This document shows positions 23,011 to 33,738 of a DNA stretch of 64,000 nt, piece after piece (the stretch's first letter is position 1; every line of letters starts with the position of its first letter). A program made the position numbers and the translations under genes. The DNA is taken from positions 13,657,572 to 13,721,571 of the forward strand of contig ML677364.1 of the NCBI GenBank assembly GCA_007922305.1, read 5' to 3'. Source of the stretch: Dermatemys mawii (taxonomy: Eukaryota > Chordata > Testudines > Dermatemydidae). A model generated the notes under the pieces. The model saw nothing but the letters and a program-made list of their open reading frames with translations. It was not told the DNA's origin and made no database searches.

Positions 23011-26000
23011 CTGAGGCAAAAACATGACTAGACTTTGTTCCTCAATGAACATGCAAACAAATAAAGATGAAAAGAAGAGCCGATCCCAATTTAAGCTCCC
23101 ATCTGCACACAGAAACCTAGAAAGTTAAACCAGTGACAGCAAGATTCAAATTTATCTAAGTTATTTAGTGAGAAATTCAGTGCTTTATCTCTAAGTTGAG
23201 AAAATATTTGAGGAACACTTTATTCAAAAGGAAACATCTGTATAAGCAGCTATGATGTCCAGGGATGTTATTTCCAAGATGGAATTGTGTGGGAATCTGA
23301 ACCTTTCCATTTTGAAAAAAACAAAACAAAAAAAATCCTACTTTTTAAAGGACATAAGTATGAAGAACATTAAAGTAAAAATCCATGATGCATGAAAACT
23401 CATTATAAATAAGTCAGATTAATATTTTCCGAAGCAAATGTTATTCCCTCATCACATAAACTTCATAAACATCAACCCTGATCACAACATTGATGCATCT
23501 ATAGTTAATCTCTGCCAAGGTCATATCTTAACTATAGATGTCATGTCATCTGACAAATGCAGGAACAACCTGCAAGATAACTCTGAATCCTGACCCCACT
23601 GGAGTCAATGGGAGTTTTGATTTCACCTAGTGTGTTGAAAAGGGAAACCATGGGTAGGATATAGCATAAGTGTTTATTAAACAGCAGTCAGATGCATAAA
23701 TCACCAATTTCATCAAAACAATAGAGTTAATAGTGTATGATTTCCATGTGAACTCCTCAAGTCTTCAGGGGTGTCCACATCTGTTGTGGGAATCATCTCT
23801 ACTTCTAACAATGGGCTTTATCCACAGCCCATTAAAGTCAATGGGAATTTTTCTGTTGACGTCAGTGGCCTCCTGGTCTAGTCTCTTCATTATAGCATCT
23901 TACTTCTGTTTTAGGCTAAGCCGGCAAAAGTAAAGCTATAATATAAACATTAACAAGGATTTATTTTCTTGCAGGGAAGTGGGTGTGAGTGTTATCTATT
24001 AATTGCTGCTCAAACACAGACAAGGGCATAACTAATCCAATGGCACTTAGATGCTTAACACTCACTGGAATTTAATGTGTTAGGCATCTATGCCTTTGAA
24101 AATATACTACATGATCTCTACCCAAACACTGTATAGAAGCAGACTACTGAGGACAATTTGTCTTTTTGTTGGTTTTTTTTTTGTTTGTTTTTTAATCTTT
24201 AGTAAGAGGAATGTGAAAGAGGAAGAAGTGAGAAGCATACACACCTTCAGCAACCTCACTCAGATTGGGTTCACAGATTTAACTTTTCTTCTCACTCTGA
24301 CGTTTTAGGTTGGGACATTGGGGCGACCTAACAAACCTCGTTCATTCTCTCTATTTTTCCATTGTGTATATTTGTTTGCGTAATATAGTGGAGCAGCAGG
24401 ACACAGTAATTACAGCAATCAGTCTCTGAACACATTAATCTGCACTAAACTGCAGGGAGTAAACGTTACACCAGGAACGGAACAGAGGAATATTTCTTTT
24501 GTTTCTCGCAAATCTCACACCAAGTTTAAATCTCGTAAGGCCAACATGTAATTTATTTCATCGTTGCCTAGAAAAGGAATTAAAATACCTGGTAAAATAT
24601 TTGATTTGAATAGGCTCATAAAGCATTTAGTTTATGTGAGCTAATGAACGTGATTTTAAGCAATAATAAAGACTCCTTTTTGTTTACTCTTATGACAAAT
24701 AATTCTTGTTAATCATCATCATATACTTCCAGTAGAGTGTAACTAATGGTTTTCAATAGCACATGGCCAAATTTAGTTATTTTCATTTCTTTCTTCCTTT
24801 CATTCCTTTCTTCCTCTTCATATTTGCACTCTTACTCCAGTTTGCTTTCCTTTCTCCTGGAGCATCTGATCTATGATGTACTTACATCTAATGATATGGA
24901 ATGTGAGAGCCTTAATATTTTCCTTTTCTATAAAGCTAAATGTCATATTACTTGTATAGGAATAGCTCTTCATGAGATTAGATGATACAGTACTAAAGTG
25001 AGAGCATATATGCTAATTCCTATTGTAAGCATTTGACATATCCCATATGAACTAAACGGTTCTGAAAGTCTGTACAGTCTCACACTGAGGTGAGTGCTTC
25101 TGCAGTTTCTAATAATTTGGAAAGCCATTCTTTTTTCTATCTCCAGTGCTGTGTGTTATTTCCTGACAAATCTGACTTCTAAGTACTTACTAAACATTAT
25201 CTGGCATTCGGATTGCTGGAATATTATTATCGTTTTAGTAAACCATTGCTTTTTGTATTGGCAATTCTAGTGTAAACAACAGGAGTGATTGGTTATCTGT
25301 GTGATAAGGAACTGATTTTAAAACCCAAATGTGTCCTACTTGGAAAAGTGCTAAACTTAGCATTTAAAAGATAGCTATTATAAAGAATCACCTCTTGGTG
25401 CAGAGTTGTTTCCTGGGAAGCAGGCTTTGGTTTGCACCTGAAATTCCTGAAAGAGGCAATTGCCTCCATACTATTTGCCATCACCTCTTTTCAAGACTAG
25501 TGTATATGTGTAAATAAAATAAGTTACACTAAGAAAATACCATACTTTACATAACTGATTTTCTCCTTCAGTGGGAAACAGACATACAAGACCTTAACAT
25601 GTCCTATCACTCAGCAGAAAAATGACAGTATAAATTGGCAAAGTTAGGCACATTTTGATCTATACAATAGCCTGTGTGACTAGTCATCAAGAGCAGTCAA
25701 AAGATAACCATAGTGTTCCCATGTCTCTTAAGGTCTTTCTAACTATTTTCTGGCTTCTTCTACAGGAGTACCACATTTTTTTACAGGAGTACCACGCACT
25801 GGGTATTAATATAATTATAGTTGAAATAATTTTTGCTGTGTGTTGCAATAATGACAACATAAATTATGTACTAGATTCTGCCTTGACCTAAATCTATTTC
25901 ATTCTCATTGATGTCAATGGGGTCAAGGCAGAATTGGTCCTTAATTAGTTCTTGGAACTACCTAATAAGAAGTTTACATTAATGGAAAGCTTTATTATGT

Positions 26001-27161
26001 TCTTTCAGACTTTCCTAATTTACTAAAGGTAGGGCTATTAATCTGTGCAACAATTGTAGCTCTTCATGTAACTGGCAACCTTACTAAAGCAGAAATGTAT
26101 CCCGGTTTGACTCTAGAAATGTATCATCCAAAATCTTCTAATGATGTGATTCCTAAGCACCTAAATTCCTCCTGAGATGCATGTATCTTGCTGGGTAACA
26201 AAATCAGCTACAAGAAATGCTCACTAACTAGTAAGAACTCACTGCATATCTGTAGTGCTGTACTCATCTTTTATGTGTGTTCTTCTAAAGTTTGGTAGAG
26301 ATGATAATGGTATTTTAGACGTAGCTTATCATATGTGGCACCCTTCAAGGTATTAGGAGTCCTACTGAAGAATGTCCTAGTGCAGGTCTGACCTTAAGTG
26401 TATATGATGCGTACTCATTGGGTCCCACACTAATGGTGTGTACTACTGAGCCAGATTGTCTGTTCTTCTCTGAAGCTCACTGGTAACTTGTTGTGTGTTA
26501 CCATATATGAGAAAACATTACTGTAGCATACCATGCCAGCCTCACCTCTCACAACTATCTCTACCAGCTGTTTTCACATTTTGTCAGCTTTGTGGCAGAG
26601 ATGAGGTTAGAGGAAGGACTTGAACAATGTGAGGAAGGAGATGTGGCTAATAGGTTTGGGCAAGATATTCTAAAAGGATGTTTTGGTTGGGTTTTTTTTG
26701 TGAAACACATGAACAATTAGAAAGCGCCTTTAAAATGGAAAACACATCTCTGTATTAATGACCGAGTTAATCTTTACTCACAAATGCTATAGGGATTATA
26801 AGAACTCAGCTGCCTTTCTTTCAGGGATGATAAGGTGCTCTAATTCAGGGTTATATAATGAATATATTTATAAGGGTTCCATTCACTTCATCCCAAAAAG
26901 GAAACAAAGACAAACATGTATCTGGCAGCAACTTTAGAACAGGAAAGAAGAGAAAAATTGCTATCTTAGCCTTCTTTGTGTCTCTTCTCCAGTTTTGAAA
27001 TCTAAAACATAAGGCAACCTCTCCTCTGGAAAAGAGGTGAGGAGGATGTTGTTGTGTCCTCTACTGGGATTGTTCACATGTGTTTCAATGTTTTATATGC
27101 CATATAATTTTACTTCATTATGACTTTTATAGACTATAACAAAGATTCATGTGTGTCCATA
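23011..27161. other. Long stretch without genes; small hairpin repeats
   Basis: About 4.1 kb without a supported gene. It includes short dispersed CAATGGGA motifs near 23595-23620 and 23828-23865, a T/G-rich run at 24160-24195, a duplicated ACAGGAGTACCAC word at 25763 and 25784, and the 14-bp inverted repeat at 25875-25934. The rest is AT-rich without nameable content. Confidence 0.5.
25875..25934. repeat. Perfect 14-bp inverted repeat
   Basis: ATTCTGCCTTGACC (25875-25888) and GGTCAAGGCAGAAT (25921-25934) are exact reverse complements around a 32-nt loop containing CATTGATGTCAATGG, itself self-complementary. The unit could form a two-tier hairpin. It resembles the recurrent CAATGG-type repeats elsewhere in the window. 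Confidence 0.7.
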
Positions 27162-27169
27162 GACTAGCA

Positions 27170-27372
27170 CAGGAATCAGCAACCTTGGCACGCAGCCCCC
27201 CCAGGGTGGCCAGCACCACACTGCTTCCCGCAGCCCCATTGGACCGGAGTGGTGAACCATGGACAGTGGAGCCGCGATCGGCTGAACCTGCGGATGTGGC
27301 AGGTAAAACACTGGCCGAGCCCGCCAAGGGTGCTTACCCTGTGGGGCCGCGTGCCAAGGTTGCTGATCCCTG
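27170..27372. mobile_element. hAT-like MITE with perfect 8-bp TSD
   Basis: The left end CAGGAATCAGCAACCTTGGC and the right end GCCAAGGTTGCTGATCCCTG are inverted repeats differing at only one base plus small changes. The flanks GACTAGCA (27162-27169) and GACTAGCA (27373-27380) are identical. The interior is G/C-rich and noncoding; frames on both strands (27127-27451) are incidental. A 5'-truncated relative lies at 14968-15107. Intact TIRs and TSD suggest it is among the younger MITEs here. Confidence 0.9.
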
Positions 27373-27380
27373 GACTAGCA

Positions 27381-28070
27381 TAAAACAACGCAAAAGCCAA
27401 TGTTTCATCCTCCAAGGAACCTCATTGATCCTACTTCATCTTTATACATAAAAAATAATATTCGATTTGGAGAGAGAAACTGTTTTGGCCAGGGATCACA
27501 AAGACTCAATGCCAGTTCATTATTGCTATCATTCAATCATTTTAAAAAGAGTATGCACTATTAATATACTATTCACAGATACTGAATGCCAGAAATAATC
27601 CTGGTGTTAAATCAGACCTCTTGCATTATTCATGATGTCTCATTTAATATTATTTCTGGGACTCACAGAAAAACAAGTTGCACTGCTGCTCTGGGAAATA
27701 TGACAAGATAAAAGTAAATTTGTTTTTTAGGGCCTCCTGTTACTATATGTAAGATTTTACGTAATTAAAGTAAGAAACTCCATTCATACAAAGTTTGTAT
27801 TAATACAGGATTTGTGCTTTTAAGATAGCCAAATTGAGAATCAAGGATATTTTGCAATATTTATTTAAAACCACAATCACAACTACATAATATCTATATA
27901 TTTTTTAAAAAAATACTCCAAAATTGTGTGACATGATTTAGTTAATGCTGCTGGTCGGATCTTTACTTTTGCAGTTACTGATCTGTTATTTTTGTTTATT
28001 TTCTGGTCATTTTCCATGAATAAACAGGACAGCTGTTCCCCACCCACCTTTACATCTTGTTTCCAATAAG
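27381..28070. other. No recognisable feature
   Basis: AT-rich DNA with no supported gene. Confidence 0.5.
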
Positions 28071-28074
28071 CATA

Positions 28075-28735
28075 TGTGACAAAGCTCCAAGTCTGTACTT
28101 GTGGGTCCTGCGCTTCCTGGCAGATTTAGGGGCCTCAGAAACTCATCTAGGCCCCAGAGTGACCTCCCTTTCTCAGTATAATTGGCAAGAGTCACCACCT
28201 AGTGAGTTGCCTTCATCACAGGCCTATATGGAAGATGGAAAAAAGGGGGGAGCCCGGGCCCGCCCTCTACTCCGGACTCCAGCCCAGGGACCCTAATAGT
28301 ATCAGCTAAGATGGCTGACGTTTTAGGCACAAAACACAATACAATTCCCTGGGCTACTTCCCCACAGCAGTCCCTGCTTCTTCAAACTCCACTTCACCCT
28401 TACCTCAGGGCCTCCTTCCTTCAGTATGATATGTTGTCCTACACTCAGTCTCACCAACAGCATAACTTCCTTCCACAGCTCCTGACACCCACACCCACCT
28501 GACTAACTGGGAGGTTTTTATCTGGTTTCAGCCAGTCCCTGATTGGCTTCAGGTGTCCCAATTAGGCTAGCTGTTTCTACTCCTTTCTAGAAGGTTCTTA
28601 ATTGGCCCCAGGTGTCTTGATTGGCCTGGAGTAGCCTTTGTTTGGCTATCCAGGGAACAAGGACCTGCACATCCTGAGACTAATATACCTGCCTTCCAGC
28701 ACTCTCCTATATCCTTCTGGTCTGACTCCGTCACA
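28075..28735 (-). mobile_element. Solo LTR, family 1 copy B (inverted)
   Basis: This is the reverse complement of the 17550-18210 LTR and the same length (661 bp). On the plus strand it starts TGTGACAAAGC and ends CCGTCACA. A perfect 4-bp duplication CATA flanks it (28071-28074 and 28736-28739). Shared blocks include AAAACCTCCCAGTT-type and TAGCTGATAC-type words, and a TATA-like GATAAAAACC on the minus strand. It is a solo LTR with no adjoining internal region. Confidence 0.85.
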
Positions 28736-28739
28736 CATA

Positions 28740-30149
28740 CCTTTCCGAAGGCCATCTGATCTTCTTTCTAGTCTGTTTACTATGTATCCACATGTTAACA
28801 GTCTTGACCACAGATGAATCCGTCTGCCTACATCTTAACATCTCAACAGGCTCATATAATTCTTATAATTCTCTTTTAGATTAATTTCTTCATTATGTGA
28901 ATTGTGGATACAGTAATGCTTTTTTGTCAGAACATTTTATATTCTGTTCATATTTCGAGCTGTTGGTTTAATTTTTGCATTTCATGCAGTGAAAATAGAC
29001 TGGTTAGCCAGATCTTAGCTTTCCACTCAGTTTCTCTTTCCATTCCCAGATGTTGGCAAAGTGAAAAATATTTGGGTTTGCAGCTTTTCAGGGTGAAGTC
29101 TACAAGTCATAACAAAAAAATCTCATTTTCTTTTAAGTTAAAAATAAATACGACTATAATATTCATACATTAGACTGATACCTCTCTTCAAAAAAATCAG
29201 CATTGCTTGTCTAAGTACTACATTATATCACTCTTTTTGAATTTGTGAAGCTTCCTCACCATGCTAATGAATCTACTTGTATGCTAGCATCATTATAATA
29301 ATAAAATGTATACTTTGATCCCTGAAGAGTGACCTGCTATTTGTCTTACACAGCTAAGAAGTTACATAGGTCAATAGGAAGATAGTACTGATGCCCTGTT
29401 GGCTTCTGTGTCCTATTTCTTTTCCTTTTACTTAATAAACTTTGATTTATATTCTGTTTCCTCTTCTTTTCATTTGGGTTGTTCCATTTTGCCCTGCTAT
29501 TTTGCTTTATTTTTGTCCGGCTTCTTTTAGTCATACATTTGAAGAAAATAAGCTCAATGACTCATTTTTCTCATGCATTGTCACCTGATCCCAGCTGCCA
29601 AAGGCCAAAATGAAATGGACCTTAAGGATATGTTTAAGTGATTTGGTGCCTGAATGGGCAATGACTTGGGTCCTTCTGAATAGAGATGGAAAAGCAGAGA
29701 CTAACCCTGGGGGATTGGAACCCTTCTTTTATGTAACTCTGTGCTTTCTGGCCTGTCTCTTTAAATCATTTTTGCCAAAGAAGGGATATTCCATTTTCCC
29801 TTTGTCATAACTTCCTTCAAACTGTCAAGAAACATCTACAACTTTTCAGTATGTGGCTCATGTTTCTATTTTTTTAACACATTTCTGGAAAGATTACTTT
29901 AAAAGATCAAATAAAAATATAGTTTTATAATCAACATGTAGAACAAATTAGCATATTTCACCCATGGGTGGCTACTTTTCAGTGGAGAGTGAAATGATTA
30001 CCCTGGATACAGTACTGAGATAATACTTTACAAAAAATTTTAGGATCCTTGTGAATGAATGGAGCTACTACATATTCATAAGTGCAAAATAATCACCTTT
30101 CCCAATCAAATTTAATTGTACTGGAAACAGCCCCAAACCAAAATCCCCT
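28740..30149. other. No recognisable feature
   Basis: No supported gene. Frames such as 28904-29173 and 29346-29534 are A/T-driven and show no domain. Confidence 0.5.
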
Positions 30150-31645
30150 TGTGACGTTCCCCTGGTGTTATCTGGACCAGTGATCTGCTAGGTCACTCCT
30201 ATTCTTGACGCTGGGAACCAGCCTTAGCCTGTTCTGCTGTGAGAACCCCCATCCTGCACTGTTCACGCAAGTGAGTTTTTTCCAGTGCCCTACACAGGAG
30301 CCTAGAGGATACCACTTTTAATAAGTTCACTTTTTTTATATATATAATATTATAAGCAGAGTCTGGATGAGCTCTCCCCTGACTCTAGTGGTGAGCTGTG
30401 GAAAAAGACTTCAGAAGCTGATCTCATTTGCATGGACACATCCACCCTGCCTAGGTGCTCATTATGATGGGATTGCTTGTCCAAATGATCACTTGTGGCT
30501 GGTTTTGGATCCCCAGTCTCTTTGTTATTGGGCAGGAGTAATAAAGAATTGTTATCCTTGTTGTGTGAACCAAGGGGAGCAGAACTGTACCTGGCATACA
30601 CGAATGGAGGGATTCAACCTCAATTGAACAGCATTTGCTAGGCAGGAGACATTGGTTCCAAAGCCCAGTGAGTTGAGAGAGGATGGGGATGTGTATTTAT
30701 ATGTGATGTTGTGGGCCCTGTTCAAGTGTTCTAGATGCCATCTGAGCCTTCTTCTTCCCATGGTATAAATGAGCTAATTTAGACTCAATTGAGAGTTTTG
30801 TTACAAGCTACAGAGCTGAAATCATTGATATGCAGCTCTTATACTAATTCTAAGGATTAGACCAACTTTGGGACAGTGTCTCTATTGCAAGAGACTGCTC
30901 AGTGTGCACCAGCAGTGAGGCTCCCCCACTAACAACTGAAATTCCCGAGACCTGTGTTAAGTGTGGGGGGAATCCTTGAAGACATCTTGGTGAGTGGGCA
31001 GCTGGTGCAGAGGCACGACCAACAGGGTAGCTGGTGGAGAGGCATGTCAAGCAGCCAGCAGAGAAGCTGGTGGAAAGGGCCAGAGCAGAGTCCTGCAGAA
31101 GCGTGGCAACTGGCCATTGGGGTGATGAGTGAGTGCCCCAGCAGTGCAGCATATAAGATGTCTCCTTACCGCCCCGTGACTTTCTGGGGTGGGAGGTGGA
31201 CTCTGTGGATGAACCTCTGAACTTTGGGCTGCACTGGCTAAGGACAACAACTGTGAGTGGGGTACAAAGAAGGGATGGGCACCTTAAAGGGGCTTTTGGG
31301 TTGCTGAATTTAAGACCCCAAGGGGAAAAGGACACTGCTCATCTTACTTGGGGTGGGTCTTTTCCTCATGGTTTGTGTTTATGAACCCTAACTGTGGTGT
31401 TTTCCCAAATGAATGCTGAGTTAATTCCTCCTTTTATTGAAAGTTTTTGCTACACTCAGACTCTTTGCTTTGGAGAGGAGAAGTTTCGCATCTTGGAGGT
31501 GCCCGAGGGTGGTGTGTAATTGGCCCAGGTCACTGGGTGGGGGCTTGAGCCTGTTTTGTGTTATATTGTTGAAAAGAAATCACTAGATACTGAACTCAGA
31601 CCTTGTTGCTGCTGGAAACACCTGGCAGAAGGGTTACACTATGAA
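30150..31645 (+). repeat. Retroelement-derived tract with an LTR-like 3' half
   Basis: The tract is less AT-rich than its neighbours. The 3' half (about 31100-31645) has a TATA-like CATATAAGATG near 31150 and ends in AGGGTTACA, reminiscent of an LTR. Upstream, a forward frame at 30367-30627 ends in a Cys/Trp-rich segment (for example 'CYPCCVNQGEQNCTW') and could be part of an old retroviral 3' ORF, but I do not recognise a family. I could not find the LTR start, a second LTR or a target duplication. Another dispersed repeat may be merged in. Confidence 0.35.
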
Positions 31646-31748
31646 TATACCATATAAAAATGCCTGTGTAGTCACAATGTGTATTTGATTCTCCTCACTC
31701 TTAAGCCAATATGAATCAGGAAATATGCCCATTGAAGCCAGTTGATTT

Positions 31749-31776
31749 TTATATATATATATATATGTATATATAC
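31749..31776. repeat. TA microsatellite, left part
   Basis: An ATATAT run with one G sits immediately before the solo LTR at 31777. The much longer right part follows the LTR. Confidence 0.85.
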
Positions 31777-32373
31777 TGTGACGGAGTCAGACCAGAAGGG
31801 TATAGGAGAGTGCTGGAAGGCAGGTATATCAGCCTCAGGATGTGTAGGTCCCTGTTCCCTGGATAGCCAAACAAAGGCTACTCCAGGCCAATCAGGAAGC
31901 TTCTAGAAAGGAGTAGAAACAGCTAGCCTGATTGGGACACCTGAAGCCAATCAGGCACTGGCTGAAACCAGATAAAAACCTCCCAGTTAGTCAGGTGGGT
32001 GTGGGTGTCAGGAGCTGTGGAAGGAAGTTATGCTGTTGGTGAGACTGAGTGTAGGACAACATATCATACTGAAGGAAGGAGGCCCTGAGGTAAGGGTGAA
32101 GTGGAGTTTGAAGAAGCAGGGACTGCTGTGGGGAAGTAGCCCAGGGAATTGTATTGTGTTTTGTGCCTAAAAGCTCAGCCATCTTAGCTGATACTGTTAA
32201 GGTCCCTGGGCTGGAGTCCGGAGTAGAGGGCGGGCCTGGGCTCCCCGCTTTTCTGCCTCCCTTAATTAGTTACTGAGAAAGGGAGGTCACTCTGGGCCTA
32301 GATGAGTTTCTGAGGCCCCTAAATCTGCCAGGAAGAGCAGGACCCACAAATACAGACTTGGAACTTTGTCACA
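31777..32373 (+). mobile_element. Solo LTR, family 1 copy C
   Basis: It begins TGTGACGGAGTCAG and ends CTTTGTCACA, and is colinear with the LTR at 17550-18210. It is 597 bp long because it lacks two short segments present in the other copies, one after the AATCAGGAAGC word near 31895 and one near 32265. Its flanks are TA microsatellite, so the 4-bp target duplication (ATAC/ATAT) cannot be trusted. It is a solo LTR. Confidence 0.8.
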
Positions 32374-32393
32374 ATATATACACATACACACAC

Positions 32394-32480
<87 letters not shown>

Positions 32481-32508
32481 GTTATATATATAGTTATATC
32501 TATCTATA
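32374..32508. repeat. TA/CA microsatellite, right part
   Basis: About 135 bp of TATATA with interspersed ACAC, TACA and TTA steps. The all-Ile/Tyr open frames over it are artefacts of the repeat. It continues the microsatellite that precedes the LTR. Confidence 0.9.
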
Positions 32509-33480
32509 CAAAGGCATGCCGTGTAATATGATTTGTATGTCTGTACCAAAGTGACAGGGAAATGTTGTCATGATTTTTTTTTTAAGTTTGTATTCATTAG
32601 ATAGAAAAGTTAATAACTGAGGGACATTGGTGCAGAAAAGTGAAGAAAGGGGTTGTTGATGGTAGCTTTGATGCATGGAACAAGGTCTGTTTCAATCTAT
32701 TTTTTTTTTCATTTTGGAGTCATTGAAGGGATAAGGTTATTCATGTTTCTATCAAATGCCTCCTGCACACACATCGCGGCACATTTCCTAATCTTTACTC
32801 AGGCTTTGATTGGATGATCCCAGCCACTGCATCAAGGGAATGGCTCATCTGCAACAAAATTAAATTCTGTCATACCCGGTTGTTTGGTTCCACATTGTGA
32901 TAAACTAATCAAAAAGTTTATGCATTTTTAATAGAAGTCAAGAAACAGTGAAATTCATGGTATCAAAGGAAATTTGAAATATTAAAAGAATGGTGATCAT
33001 TTGCCAATATTTTTTTCCACATCTGTTATCTAGTTCTGAAAAGATCCTATTATAACCCTTTGCAGCCACAGATTCCAACATATTTCTCATTACTTTTTTT
33101 CAAGAAACTTACTATGAACTGACAGATAATAAATGTTCATATGCTATCTGAAATGTTGAAAAATTTGATCAGCCAAGAAAATAGGATAAAGTTGGTCAGG
33201 TGCATATTGTACAAAACCCATATGATTGGGAGATTTATTTGACAGTGCCTCATCTAGCTGCAAAGGAAACATACTAGAGATGCAGATATCGTACAGCGCT
33301 GCAAATAAATGAAAGGAAAATATACATCACTTTTTTATTACATGCAGCTCTGCTTCAATATTTTTCTTGACTTATGTCCAAGTACAGTAAGTTACATTAC
33401 ATACCACCTTCAGGGAAAATAAGAAATTGTATAAATTATAGACCAGAGAGGAAAAGTTGTCCTGGAAATCATATGCAGCA
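32509..33480. other. No recognisable feature
   Basis: No supported gene or nameable repeat. Confidence 0.5.
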
Positions 33481-33738
33481 GAGGACAGAAAAGTGAAGTT
33501 AATGACAGACACATTTAGTTCACGACAAGCTGGGATGTAAATCTACCCAGTCATGCACTAAATGTTCGTGTTCTATAGTGTGTTTTGATCTACACTGTTT
33601 TGAATTGGGAGTAGATTAAAGCACACTAGTGAACTTTTAGTGTGAGACAGCACATGCACACATAGCACACAGTAGGTTAGTACAGGTCAGTTAACACTCC
33701 AGCTTGCAGAGAAGTACATGTTTGTGTAGACAAGCCCT
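33481..33738. mobile_element. MITE-like element ending GTGTAGACAAGCCCT
   Basis: The right end GTGTAGACAAGCCCT is the complement of the TCTACAC-type terminus found in other elements here. Inside are repeated ACTAGTGAAC, AGCACAC and GTTAG words and a stretch with TAGTGTGTTTTGATCTACACTG. The left terminus is not clear, so the start is approximate. It is noncoding. Confidence 0.5.

Noticed and set aside
32319..32554. Ile/Tyr repeat peptides on both strands
   Set aside because: Translation of a TA microsatellite.
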